In this document: positions 9,180 through 16,999 of the stretch, one piece after another
Numbering within the stretch: the first letter of the stretch is position 1
Layout of the letters: each line of letters starts with the position of its first letter
NCBI GenBank assembly: GCA_900554225.1
Contig: USGH01000005.1
Span: forward strand, 1-31,777
Source: an uncultured Eubacteriales bacterium
GTDB taxonomy: Bacteria > Bacillota > Clostridia > Oscillospirales > CAG-272
Direction: 5' to 3'
DNA length: 31,777 nucleotides
The notes under the pieces: model-generated
What the model was told of the DNA's origin: nothing
The model's database searches: none
The model's input: the letters and a program-made list of their open reading frames with translations, nothing else
Translations under genes and position numbers: made by a program

Positions 9180-10385
9180 ATGGCAAAGGAAAAATTTGAA
9201 CGGACAAAACCCCATGTCAACATTGGTACCATCGGCCACGTTGACCACGGTAAGACCACTCTGACTGCTGCTATCACCAAGGTTCTTGCTCTGAACAACG
9301 GTAAAGTTGAGTTCATGGCATACGACCAGATCGACAACGCTCCGGAAGAAAGAGCCCGTGGTATCACAATCAACACCCGTCACGTTGAATACGAAACCGC
9401 TAAGCGTCACTACGCGCACGTTGACTGCCCCGGCCACGCTGACTATGTTAAGAACATGATCACCGGTGCGGCCCAGATGGACGGCGCAATCCTCGTGGTT
9501 GCAGCTTCCGACGGTCCGATGCAGCAGACCCGTGAGCACATCCTGCTCGCTCGTCAGGTTGGCGTTCCGGCTATCGTTGTGTTCATGAACAAGACCGACC
9601 TCGTTGACGACGAAGAACTCCTTGAGCTCGTAGAGATGGAGATCCGTGACCTCCTGTCTCAGTACGACTTCCCGGGCGATGATATTCCGATCATCCGCGG
9701 CTCCGCTCGTGTTGCTCTGGAATCCACTTCCACCGACCCGAACGCTCCCGAATATGCTTGCATCCACGAGCTGATGGACGCTGTTGACAGCTACATCCCG
9801 ACTCCGGACAGAAAGGCTGACCTGCCGTTCCTGATGCCGGTTGAGGACGTATTCTCCATCACCGGTCGTGGTACCGTTGCTACGGGTAGAGTTGAGCGTG
9901 GTACCGTTAAGATGGGCGACACCGTTGAAATCATCGGTCTGACTGACGAAAGAAAGACCACCGTTATCACCGGCGTTGAAATGTTCCGTAAGCTCCTTGA
10001 TTCCGCTGAAGCTGGCGACAACGTAGGTCTGCTGCTCCGTGGTATCGACAAGAAGGGTGTTGAAAGAGGTCAGGTTCTCTGCAAGCCCGGCACCATCCAC
10101 CCGCACACCAAGTTCGTTGGTCAGGTGTACGTTCTGACTGAAAAGGAAGGCGGACGTCAGAAGCCGTTCTTCTCCGGTTACAGACCGCAGTTCTATTTCC
10201 GTACCACCGACGTTACCGGCACCATCAAGCTCCCTGAGGGCGTTGAAATGTGCCGTCCGGGCGACAACGTAAACATGGAAGTTGAGCTCATCACCCCCAT
10301 CGCTATCGAAAAGGGTCTGCGTTTCGCTATCCGTGAAGGCGGTCGTACCGTTGGTTCCGGCGTCGTTGCCGAAATCGAAGGCTAA
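9180..10385 (+). CDS. tuf: Elongation factor Tu
   Basis: EF-Tu delivers aminoacyl-tRNA to the ribosome and has 401 residues. The G motifs are GHVDHGKTT (residues ~19-27), DCPGH and NKTD; the third position of G4 is Thr where Cys is usual. The effector region RGITINTRHVEYET is intact. The ATG follows CAGGAGG by about eight bases. Codon use is visibly biased towards GTT, GCT, CGT and GGT, as in very highly expressed genes. It lies 187 bp behind fusA and ends the str operon at a terminator (10437-10470). Confidence 0.98.
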   Translation: MAKEKFERTKPHVNIGTIGHVDHGKTTLTAAITKVLALNNGKVEFMAYDQIDNAPEERARGITINTRHVEYETAKRHYAHVDCPGHADYVKNMITGAAQMDGAILVVAASDGPMQQTREHILLARQVGVPAIVVFMNKTDLVDDEELLELVEMEIRDLLSQYDFPGDDIPIIRGSARVALESTSTDPNAPEYACIHELMDAVDSYIPTPDRKADLPFLMPVEDVFSITGRGTVATGRVERGTVKMGDTVEIIGLTDERKTTVITGVEMFRKLLDSAEAGDNVGLLLRGIDKKGVERGQVLCKPGTIHPHTKFVGQVYVLTEKEGGRQKPFFSGYRPQFYFRTTDVTGTIKLPEGVEMCRPGDNVNMEVELITPIAIEKGLRFAIREGGRTVGSGVVAEIEG

Positions 10386-10436
10386 TTGCCGTTCATAGCC
10401 GCGGTTTTGTCCTGTATAAGGTCGCGGAAAACAATA

Positions 10437-10475
10437 CAAGGCTGATGGGTTTCCTGTCAGCCTTGCTTTGCATTT
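10437..10475 (+). terminator. Intrinsic terminator after tuf
   Basis: A perfect 9-bp stem, CAAGGCTGA (10437-10445) with TCAGCCTTG (10457-10465), has an 11-nt loop and is followed by CTTTGCATTT. The tail is only moderately T-rich, so read-through into the lipoprotein gene 15 bp further on is possible. Confidence 0.75.
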
Positions 10476-10489
10476 AGGAGATTAGTATC

Positions 10490-11983
10490 ATGGTCAAAAG
10501 GAATTTAGCTGTACTGCTCACCATTGCGATGCTGCTGCCGCTCGCTTCCTGCGGGAACAACGAAACAAGCGATACGCAGGATACCGCGAACACGCAGAAC
10601 AACACCTCTGCCGATACCACGACCCAGACCGAAACGGAAACCGAGTTGACAAGCGGTCTGCCGGACAAGGATTTTGCCGGTAAGGATTTTCATTTCTATG
10701 TCATGGGCAAAGAGCGCAACGCCAACAACTATTCCGTCGAGATTTATTCCGCGGAACAAACCGGCGAGGTCATCAACGACGCTGTGTACAACCGGAACAT
10801 GACCCTTGCCGATAAGTACAACTTCACCATTTCTGAAACGCGGTGCGGCAGCGGCGAGGATATGGATACCACGATCGATAAGCTGGTGCAAAGTGGGGAC
10901 GATACCTACCAGGTCGCCATGCTCAGTCTCATGGAATCCGCAGCCATTATCCCGAAAAACGTGCTGTATGACCTGAATGAGGTCGAAAACCTGGATCTTT
11001 CCAAGGATTGGTGGGATTCTACAATCGTGAAGGATCTATCCATCGGCGGCAAGCTGTTCAATGCCATGGGCGACATCAACATCATGGACAACAACGCCAC
11101 CTGGGCGGTCTTTTTCAACAAGGTGCTGATGGAGAACAACGACTTTGAAATGCCGTACGATACGGTACGTGCGGGTAAGTGGACGTACGACGCCTACTAC
11201 GCCATGTCGTCCGCGGTCGCGCAGGATCTCGACGGCAATGGTCAGATGGACGACAACGACCTCTGGGGAACCGTCGGCGCCAGCGAAAACACGCCGTTTT
11301 TGTTCTTCTCTTCCGGTGAACACTTCATCGTGAAGGATGAAAACGACATGCCTGTGATCCAGACACCGACGGATCGCGTGTACTCCGTCATCGAAAACGT
11401 GCTGAAGATCCAGCAGGATAAGAACTCCACCCTGGTTGTAGAGCGCGCGAAGAGCACCTACACGAACGTTTGGAGCGACCTCATCCGCGGCAACTTCCGC
11501 AACGATCTCGCCCTGTTCTACGTCGCGGGGCTGTTGACCTACACCCTCATGCGCGACATGGAAAGCGAGTACGGACTTCTGCCGCTGCCGAAGCTGGACG
11601 AAGCGCAGACCAACTATTGGACGACGATCAACCACGGCAACTGTTCCACAGTCACGATCCCAGTCTCCAACCAGAACGTCGCCGACACCGGATTTGTTCT
11701 GGAAGCCATGGCGTTCGAGAGCATGAAGACCCTCACCCCCGCATACTACGATGTGGCTTTGCAGAGAAAGTACATGAGCGACGAGGAAAGCCGCGATATG
11801 CTGGCGATCATTCTGGAAAACCGGACCATCGATCAGTCCGTGGCGTACAACTGGGGCGGTCTGTTCGGCACGCTCTCCGGTCTGACCACGACGCAGAACG
11901 CCGATTTTGCCTCCAAATTCGCGAAGATGGAACCGACCATGCAGACTGCAATGGACAAGTTCATCGAGAACATCGAAAAATAA
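10490..11983 (+). CDS. Extracellular solute-binding lipoprotein (family 1-like), orphan
   Basis: This is a 497-residue exported lipoprotein. A short basic N terminus and hydrophobic stretch end in the lipobox LASC, with acylated Cys22. A Thr/Asn/Gln-rich linker of about 30 residues precedes the binding domain. The family hallmark INDAVYNRNMTLADKY lies at residues ~97-112, and the later pattern of W and Y residues resembles sugar-binding proteins of ABC transporters. No permease or ATPase is adjacent, so the substrate and partner are unknown. The gene begins 15 bp behind the tuf terminator with an AGGAG site, and no convincing promoter of its own is visible. A paralogue with the same DDAVYNRN hallmark starts at 31281. 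The function is inferred from the fold type only. Confidence 0.8.
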   Translation: MVKRNLAVLLTIAMLLPLASCGNNETSDTQDTANTQNNTSADTTTQTETETELTSGLPDKDFAGKDFHFYVMGKERNANNYSVEIYSAEQTGEVINDAVYNRNMTLADKYNFTISETRCGSGEDMDTTIDKLVQSGDDTYQVAMLSLMESAAIIPKNVLYDLNEVENLDLSKDWWDSTIVKDLSIGGKLFNAMGDINIMDNNATWAVFFNKVLMENNDFEMPYDTVRAGKWTYDAYYAMSSAVAQDLDGNGQMDDNDLWGTVGASENTPFLFFSSGEHFIVKDENDMPVIQTPTDRVYSVIENVLKIQQDKNSTLVVERAKSTYTNVWSDLIRGNFRNDLALFYVAGLLTYTLMRDMESEYGLLPLPKLDEAQTNYWTTINHGNCSTVTIPVSNQNVADTGFVLEAMAFESMKTLTPAYYDVALQRKYMSDEESRDMLAIILENRTIDQSVAYNWGGLFGTLSGLTTTQNADFASKFAKMEPTMQTAMDKFIENIEK

Positions 11984-12037
11984 GCAAAACTCTGCTTTAG
12001 GGAACGGAGTTTGTCCGTTTCATCTGAAGCATAACAA

Positions 12038-12172
12038 AATTTCGGGGATAGGTGCAATTCCTTACCGGCGGTATAGTCCGCGAACATACGAAACCGTGTC
12101 AGAAGCCATGGTGCGTATGCCGAGCAGGTGTGATTCCTGCACCGACGGTGACAGTCCGGACGGGAGAAGGCA
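12038..12172 (+). promoter_or_regulatory. FMN riboswitch aptamer (RFN element)
   Basis: The conserved RFN blocks occur in order: TTCGGGGATAGGTG at 12041, ATTCCTTACCGGCGGTA at 12057, AGTCCGCGA, then a variable arm, GATTCCTGCACCGACGGT at 12132, and AGTCCGGACGGGAGAAG ending at 12169. This element binds FMN in the nascent mRNA. It precedes a riboflavin transporter gene and a terminator, which fits transcriptional attenuation of riboflavin uptake. Confidence 0.95.
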
Positions 12173-12227
12173 GAATGCTGTCGCACTCCGTGGGATCCAT
12201 CATGGATCTATGGTATGTGCGCAACCC

Positions 12228-12276
12228 AAAGACCCCGATTCGTGGATTTCCCGCCGATCGAGGTCTTTCTTTCTCC
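12228..12276 (+). terminator. Terminator of the FMN riboswitch expression platform
   Basis: AAAGACC (12228-12234) pairs with GGTCTTT (12262-12268), and the stem continues as CGAT/ATCG after one C-A mismatch. TTTCTTTCTCCTT follows. With FMN bound this hairpin should end the transcript about 30 nt before ribU. Confidence 0.85.
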
Positions 12277-12308
12277 TTATATTGATTTAGATATAGGAGT
12301 ATTTCATT

Positions 12309-13019
12309 ATGAATGCACAAACCAATTCGCGTGAAAAGCTGAAAAAAATCGTTGCAACCGGTGTGTTCGCCGCGTTTGCGTATATCTGCTGTGTACTGTT
12401 CCACTTCCGCGTGTCGTTTCTGTCCTTTGAGCTGAAGGATGCGGTGATGGCGGTGGGCGCGATGAGTCTCGGTCCGATTGCCGGCGGTGCCATGGTCGTG
12501 ATCGTTTGCCTTGTGGAGCTTGTCACGATCAGCTCGACCGGGGTGTACGGACTGGTGATGAATCTGCTCTCCAGCCTGACCTATGTCTGCGTAGGCAGCG
12601 CGATCTACCATCGGCACAGAACCATGCGCGGCGCGATCACGGGTACGGTCGTGGCATCGGTCGCAACGGTGCTCGTCATGATCGGTGCCAACTGCGTCAT
12701 CACACCGGCGTATATGCACGTGGAGACAGCGGAGGTGATCGCCCTGATCCCGACCCTGCTCCTGCCGTTCAATGTGACAAAGACGCTCTTCAACAGCGCG
12801 GTCGTGTTTCTCTTATACAAGCCGGTGACAAACGCGCTGGTTTCCGCGGGATTTCTGCCCAAACATGCGTCGGCTTCTGTAGAAGCGGTACACACGGAGC
12901 CATCGGCAGACGTGAAGCGAAGACGCAGAATTCTTGTACCCGTGCTTTCCGCTGTGATCGTGGTCGCGTGCCTGCTCTATTTCTTCCTCGCGCTGAATGG
13001 CAGTTTCACGCTGCGGTGA
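12309..13019 (+). CDS. ribU: Riboflavin ECF transporter S component
   Basis: This is a 236-residue integral membrane protein. It is the substrate-capturing S component of an energy-coupling-factor transporter, which would import riboflavin together with the shared EcfA/EcfA'/EcfT module; that module is not in the window. About six hydrophobic helices can be read between residues 13 and ~180, including the LKDAVMAVGAMSLGPIAGG region and GVYGLVMN, typical of the family. The assignment to riboflavin rests mainly on the FMN riboswitch directly upstream. After the core, a charged linker containing KRRRR leads into an extra hydrophobic helix (residues ~206-228), so the C terminus is longer than in usual RibU proteins. 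The ATG follows TAGGAG by nine bases. Confidence 0.88.
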   Translation: MNAQTNSREKLKKIVATGVFAAFAYICCVLFHFRVSFLSFELKDAVMAVGAMSLGPIAGGAMVVIVCLVELVTISSTGVYGLVMNLLSSLTYVCVGSAIYHRHRTMRGAITGTVVASVATVLVMIGANCVITPAYMHVETAEVIALIPTLLLPFNVTKTLFNSAVVFLLYKPVTNALVSAGFLPKHASASVEAVHTEPSADVKRRRRILVPVLSAVIVVACLLYFFLALNGSFTLR

Positions 13020-13052
13020 GTCATTTTTCCTGTTGTATACTGCCATATTTCG

Positions 13053-13085
13053 AGAACCGGTGGGAAAGCCTGCCGGTTCTTTTGT
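13053..13085 (+). terminator. Intrinsic terminator after ribU
   Basis: AGAACCGG (13053-13060) pairs with CCGGTTCT (13073-13080) across a 12-nt loop, followed by TTTTGT. It closes the riboflavin unit ahead of the metK promoter. Confidence 0.85.
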
Positions 13086-13139
13086 ATGGGATGCTGATTG
13101 CGGGGGTATATAAACAGAATAGATCGTACAGGATGCCTA

Positions 13140-13168
13140 TTGCATCGCATGAGGATCTGTGGTATACT
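13140..13168 (+). promoter_or_regulatory. Promoter of the metK riboswitch transcript
   Basis: TTGCAT (13140-13145) and TATACT (13163-13168) are 17 bp apart, with TGTGG directly before the -10. The start would be near 13175, about 30 nt before the SAM aptamer. The same TGTGGTATACT string recurs at two other promoters in the window. Confidence 0.8.
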
Positions 13169-13204
13169 ATGAGTTGAAAATAAAGAAGTCTTCACATCCG
13201 AAAC

Positions 13205-13304
13205 TTTCTTATCAAGAGCGGCGGAGGGACTGGCCCTGCGATGCCCGGCAACCTATCCAGCGAAACACGCGTGACAAGGTGCCAATTCCTGACAGATGAG
13301 AATG
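13205..13304 (+). promoter_or_regulatory. SAM-I riboswitch (S-box) aptamer
   Basis: The S-box core is clear: TTCTTATCAAGAG (P1 5' strand and start of J1/2), GGAGGGACTGGCCC, GATGCCCGGCAACC, GGTGCCAATTCCTG and the closing P1 strand GATGAGAA at 13295-13302. It senses S-adenosylmethionine, the product of the gene it controls. Confidence 0.97.
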
Positions 13305-13326
13305 GTGAATCGATGATTATGTTCCG

Positions 13327-13358
13327 GTTCTCATGCTGTGCGGTATGAGAGCTTTTTT
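13327..13358 (+). terminator. SAM riboswitch terminator
   Basis: GTTCTCAT (13327-13334) pairs with ATGAGAGC (13345-13352) across a 10-nt loop, followed by TTTTTT. The 5' arm TTCTCAT can instead pair with ATGAGAA, the 3' strand of aptamer helix P1. This is the standard mutually exclusive antiterminator: with SAM bound, P1 holds that strand and the terminator forms. Confidence 0.92.
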
Positions 13359-13387
13359 ATTGGAAATTGTACCCATTTGGAGGAAAT

Positions 13388-14566
13388 ATGAGACGTTTGT
13401 TTACCAGTGAATCCGTGACAGAAGGGCATCCCGACAAAATCTGCGACCAGATCTCCGACCGGATCCTCGACGAAATGCTGAAGGTGGATCCGATGTCCCG
13501 CGTGGCCTGCGAGACGACCTGCACAACGGGGCTTGTGATGGTCATGGGCGAGATTACGACGAAGGCATACGTGGACATTCAGTCCGTGGTGCGCAAGACG
13601 ATTCTGGACATCGGCTACGACCGTGCGAAATACGGCTTTGACGGCTCGACGTGCGCGGTGATCAACTCGATCCATGAGCAGTCCCCGGACATTGCGCTTG
13701 GCGTGGACAAATCCCTGGAGGCAAAGGACGGTGCGGATACGGATGCGTTTGACACAGGGGCTGGCGATCAGGGGCTGATGTTCGGATATGCCTGCGACGA
13801 GACACCGGAGCTGATGCCGCTGCCGATCTCCCTTGCCCATGCCATGGCGAAGAAGCTGACGGAGGTGCGCAAAGCGGGGATCCTGCCGTATCTGCGCCCG
13901 GATGGAAAGACGCAGGTGACGGTGGAGTACGACGAAAACGACCGTCCCGTGCGTGTGGACACGGTGGTGGTGTCGTCCCAGCACGATCCGGATGTGGAGC
14001 TTTCCCAGATCCGTGCGGACATTCTCCGTGAGGTGATTCTCCCGATCGTGCCGGAAGCGATGTTTGACGTGGAGACAAAGGTATACGTGAATCCGACAGG
14101 GCGGTTCGTGATCGGCGGTCCCATGGGCGACAGCGGCTTGACCGGTCGAAAGATCATCGTGGACACCTATGGCGGATACGCCCGGCACGGCGGCGGCTGC
14201 TTCTCCGGCAAGGATCCCACGAAGGTGGACCGCAGTGCCTCTTATATGGCGCGCTACATTGCGAAGAATCTTGTTGCTGCGGGGGCAGCCCGGAAGTGTG
14301 AGGTACAGATTGCCTACGCGATTGGTGTGGCACATCCGGTATCCGTGCGTGTGGATACGTTTGGCACGGGGATCAAGCCGGACGCGGTTCTCGAACAGCT
14401 CGTGATGGAGCTGGTGGATATGCGCCCCGCTGCCATCATCGCAAAATTTGATCTCCGCCGCCCGATCTACGGGGAGCTTGCCGCCTACGGTCACATGGGT
14501 CGTGAAGATCTCCACGCGCCGTGGGAAGCCTTAGACCTGGTGCCGCAAATCAAAGAAAGACTGTAA
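13388..14566 (+). CDS. metK: S-adenosylmethionine synthetase
   Basis: MetK makes SAM from methionine and ATP in the cytoplasm. It has 392 residues, the usual length. The ATG at 13388 sits five bases behind TTGGAGGA and gives the normal start RRLFTSESVTEGHPDK, which includes the conserved catalytic His of GHPDK. Family signatures are GAGDQGLMFGYA and GGGCFSGKDPTKVDRSA, and the C-terminal domain follows. It is a single-gene unit between the SAM riboswitch and a strong bidirectional terminator. It is therefore controlled by its own product. Confidence 0.98.
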   Translation: MRRLFTSESVTEGHPDKICDQISDRILDEMLKVDPMSRVACETTCTTGLVMVMGEITTKAYVDIQSVVRKTILDIGYDRAKYGFDGSTCAVINSIHEQSPDIALGVDKSLEAKDGADTDAFDTGAGDQGLMFGYACDETPELMPLPISLAHAMAKKLTEVRKAGILPYLRPDGKTQVTVEYDENDRPVRVDTVVVSSQHDPDVELSQIRADILREVILPIVPEAMFDVETKVYVNPTGRFVIGGPMGDSGLTGRKIIVDTYGGYARHGGGCFSGKDPTKVDRSASYMARYIAKNLVAAGAARKCEVQIAYAIGVAHPVSVRVDTFGTGIKPDAVLEQLVMELVDMRPAAIIAKFDLRRPIYGELAAYGHMGREDLHAPWEALDLVPQIKERL

Positions 14567-14569
14567 AAC

Positions 14570-14624
14570 AAAGAACGAGGGAACGCCTCTCTTGAAAAAA
14601 GCCGCGTTCCCCCGTTCTTTTATT
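14570..14624. terminator. Bidirectional terminator between metK and the histidine kinase
   Basis: AAAGAACGAGGGAACGC (14570-14586) pairs with GCGTTCCCCCGTTCTTT (14604-14620) over 17 positions with one A-C mismatch. T-runs follow the right arm and A-runs precede the left arm, so it can serve both converging transcripts. Confidence 0.92.
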
Positions 14625-14627
14625 TCA

Positions 14628-16166
14628 TCACGCCACCGGCAGGGTGAACCAGAAGCGCGTACCGGAGCCGGGCGTGGATTGGACACCGAAACGGGCTCCT
14701 GCCAATACGAGAATGTTCTTTACAATCGATAGACCAAGTCCGGTACCCATATCGGCACGCTTGTGGTAGTCGTGTACCTTGTAGTAGCGTTCCCAGACCT
14801 GGGGCAGCTTGTCCTCGGGGATCCCGATGCCGTGGTCGATCACGGAGATCGTCACATTGCCGTCCGCGATCTCCTGCCGCACGATCGCCTGTTTGTCGTC
14901 TCCCGCGTAATTCACCGCATTGTTCACCAGATTGTAAACCACCTGTAAGATCCGCTCGCGGTCGGTGTTCAGGTATACGTCTGCGTCTGCCTCCAAACGA
15001 ATGTCATAGCCCTCGCGCTCCCGCAGCCTGCTGTATCGGCTGAGCGTCTCGCGGAGTACCTCCGTCAGATTGAAGCGCGCCGGATGGAGGACCACCACCC
15101 CGTTCTGGAACCGCGATACCTCCAGCATATCGTTCACAAGGGACGTGAGCCGCGCCGTCTCGTCGATGATCACCTGCATATTTTCCGCGGTTGCTTCTCC
15201 CGGAATGTCCCGAATCATCTCGCTGTAGCCGGAGATCATGGTCAGCGGTGTGCGCAGATCGTGCGAAATGTTCGCCACCAGATCCTTCTGCATTTTGTCA
15301 AGACACGACAGCTCCTGTGCCGCGCGGTTCAGTGTTTCCGAGAGCTGGACGGTTTCGGTGCAGTTGCCGCCGTCGAAGTGGACATTGTAGTCCCCCATCG
15401 CAAGCTGCGCCGCCTCGCCGCTCATTTTGGTAAGCGGGCGCGCAAAATACGCCGACAGTGCAAACGCCATTCCCGCACCGAGCAGAGCCATCAGCACCGA
15501 GATCAGGATCAGCTGCATCCGGAGGACCGATACCGTGGCGTTCAAGGGGGAGATCTGCATATTGATGATGTAGAGCAGATCGCCGGCCTTGTTCATACCT
15601 GCGTGGATCACACTCCGCGTCCGCTCTATGGCGTCTGCGTCGGCATCCTCACCGTTCGGACGAAAGAGGGAAGCGATCGCAAATTCCTCTTCAAAGGAGC
15701 CGCCGCCCTCCTGTGTCCCCACGTAGATCCGGCTCAGCTGCTCCGACGACAGCATATTGTGTACAAAACAGAACACGTTGGAATGCTCCCGGATCACCTC
15801 CGCTGCATATCCCTGCCGGATCGTGAACACCGATACGCACACATTCGATTCCTGTGCCACCGATGCCGCTGTATTCCGCAGTTCTTCCTCGACGGCCTGC
15901 GCGGTGTCCTCGGATTGCACCGTGTCGGATGCCGCGTCAAACGCATCGATGGCTTTTTCCATTGCGACGACCCCGCGATGGAGCTCCCGCAGCTTGACGG
16001 TGTGGTGCATACTGTCCATGAAGAAGGTCTGGAATAGCCAGATCGCCCCGATCACCACCACAATAAACGCGCCGAACGACAGGAGAAGCCGTGTGCGCAT
16101 TGTCATGGGGTGGCGGATACGGTGTTTTTTTGCCGCTTCTTCCGGCATATCATTGTTCTGCGTCAA
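14628..16166 (-). CDS. Sensor histidine kinase
   Basis: This is a membrane-bound two-component sensor of 512 residues. Its order is TM1 (residues ~26-49), an extracytoplasmic sensor of about 165 residues, TM2 (~218-242), HAMP (~243-290), and HisKA with the phosphorylated His302 in NISHDLRTPL. The ATPase domain has N-box NLVNNAVNYA (412-421), G1 DHGIGIP (444-450) and G2 GTGLGL (474-479). All catalytic motifs are intact. The chosen TTG at 16166 overlaps the response regulator by 17 bp and lies 12 bases behind GAGGAG. An ATG at 16148, one base after the regulator stop, is the alternative start. The two are translationally coupled. The signal is unknown; neighbouring htrA and carboxypeptidase genes suggest envelope state. 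Confidence 0.93.
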   Translation of the reverse strand: MTQNNDMPEEAAKKHRIRHPMTMRTRLLLSFGAFIVVVIGAIWLFQTFFMDSMHHTVKLRELHRGVVAMEKAIDAFDAASDTVQSEDTAQAVEEELRNTAASVAQESNVCVSVFTIRQGYAAEVIREHSNVFCFVHNMLSSEQLSRIYVGTQEGGGSFEEEFAIASLFRPNGEDADADAIERTRSVIHAGMNKAGDLLYIINMQISPLNATVSVLRMQLILISVLMALLGAGMAFALSAYFARPLTKMSGEAAQLAMGDYNVHFDGGNCTETVQLSETLNRAAQELSCLDKMQKDLVANISHDLRTPLTMISGYSEMIRDIPGEATAENMQVIIDETARLTSLVNDMLEVSRFQNGVVVLHPARFNLTEVLRETLSRYSRLREREGYDIRLEADADVYLNTDRERILQVVYNLVNNAVNYAGDDKQAIVRQEIADGNVTISVIDHGIGIPEDKLPQVWERYYKVHDYHKRADMGTGLGLSIVKNILVLAGARFGVQSTPGSGTRFWFTLPVA

Positions 16167-16857
16167 AACGATAGCCCACTCCTCTCAGCGTCACGATGTA
16201 TTTTGCGTACTTGCCGAGACTCTTGCGCAGCAATTTGATGTGTGTGTCGAGCGTGCGGTCGTCGCCGAAATAGTCGTAGCCCCACACCTCGCAGATCAGC
16301 TTCTCTCTTGTCAGGGCGATATTTTTGTTTTTGAGCATATAGAAGAAGAGATCGTATTCCTTCGGGGTCATGTCGGCGCGCTTTCCGTCCACATACACGA
16401 TCCGCGCTGTCAGATCCGCCTTCAGTCCGCCATCCGCCAGAGAAACGATCTCGTTGGGCTGTGCCTCCGCGGTGGGATTGGCAGCGGTGCGTCCCTGTGT
16501 GCGCTTCATGACGGCATCCACGCGCAGCATCAGCTCCTTTGGGGAGAACGGCTTGACCACATAGTCGTCGATCCCCAGCTCAAAGCCGTTGATCTTGTCG
16601 TATTCCTCTCCGCGCGCGGACAGCATGATGATCGGGATCTGTGAGAATTTGCGGATCTCCCGGCAAGCGGAAAAGCCGTCCAGCTCCGGCATCATAATAT
16701 CGATGATCATAATATCGAAGCTGCCTTCCCTGCACAGCCGGACTGCCTCCATGCCGTCCTTTGCCTCGGTGACGGTATGACCCTCGTACACGGCGTATTT
16801 CGAGATCAGCTTGCGGATCATTTCTTCATCGTCCACGACAAGAATGTGGTATCCCAT
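16150..16857 (-). CDS. OmpR/PhoB-family response regulator
   Basis: This is a DNA-binding response regulator of 235 residues and the cognate partner of the kinase it overlaps. The receiver domain has the acidic pair at Asp9/Asp10, phospho-acceptor Asp53 in IIDIMMPELDG, Ser80 and Lys102 in VVKPFSPKEL. A linker of about 20 residues leads to the winged-helix domain (~135-235) with TPKEYDLFFYML, VWGYDYFGDDRTLDTHIKLLRKSLG and RGVGYRF. The ATG follows AAAGGAG by 10 bases. It is transcribed ahead of the kinase. A hairpin with a U-rich tail lies just upstream (16890-16935). Confidence 0.95.
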   Translation of the reverse strand: MGYHILVVDDEEMIRKLISKYAVYEGHTVTEAKDGMEAVRLCREGSFDIMIIDIMMPELDGFSACREIRKFSQIPIIMLSARGEEYDKINGFELGIDDYVVKPFSPKELMLRVDAVMKRTQGRTAANPTAEAQPNEIVSLADGGLKADLTARIVYVDGKRADMTPKEYDLFFYMLKNKNIALTREKLICEVWGYDYFGDDRTLDTHIKLLRKSLGKYAKYIVTLRGVGYRFDAEQ

Positions 16858-16885
16858 AGGTCAGATGCTCCTTTCGGGTGAGAAA

Positions 16886-16935
16886 AATTAGGAATACTCT
16901 GCTTCCAGAGAGGGGGGGATGGCTTCAGAGTATCC
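16886..16935 (-). terminator. Hairpin with U-rich tail directly upstream of the response regulator
   Basis: On the minus strand, GGATACTCTG pairs with CAGAGTATTCC (the core CAGAGTAT/ATACTCTG arms are plus-strand 16926-16933 and 16894-16901) and is followed by TAATTTTTC. It could be a second terminator for htrA or an attenuator in a leader of the two-component genes. The tail lies about 10 nt before the regulator's ribosome binding site. Confidence 0.5.
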
Positions 16936-16949
16936 TTATGTCAAACAAA

Positions 16950-16982
16950 GGGAAAATGGGGATCAGTGATGAGCCGATCCCC
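16950..16982 (-). terminator. Intrinsic terminator after htrA
   Basis: GGGGATC and GATCCCC (16958-16964 and 16976-16982) form a 7-bp perfect stem with an 11-nt loop. On the minus strand it is followed by ATTTTCCCTTTGTTT. It starts 18 nt beyond the htrA stop. Confidence 0.75.
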
Positions 16983-16999
16983 TGTTTTGTTGGATTCGT

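Noticed and set aside
10399..10427. CCGCG/CGCGG inverted repeat after tuf as a second terminator
   Set aside because: The stem is only 5 bp with a long loop and no T-run; the 9-bp hairpin immediately after is the better candidate.
6929..10439. Long antisense open frames opposite fusA and tuf
   Set aside because: Same cause as opposite rpoC: strong codon bias in highly expressed genes. The translated products resemble no protein.
11987..12012. AAACTC/GAGTTT hairpin after the first lipoprotein gene as a terminator
   Set aside because: The stem is short and the tail (GTCCGTTTC) is not a U-run; evidence is too weak to list it.
11907..12290. Small plus-strand frames across the end of the lipoprotein gene and the FMN riboswitch
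   Set aside because: The sequence is fully explained by the riboswitch aptamer and terminator, and no ribosome binding site supports translation.
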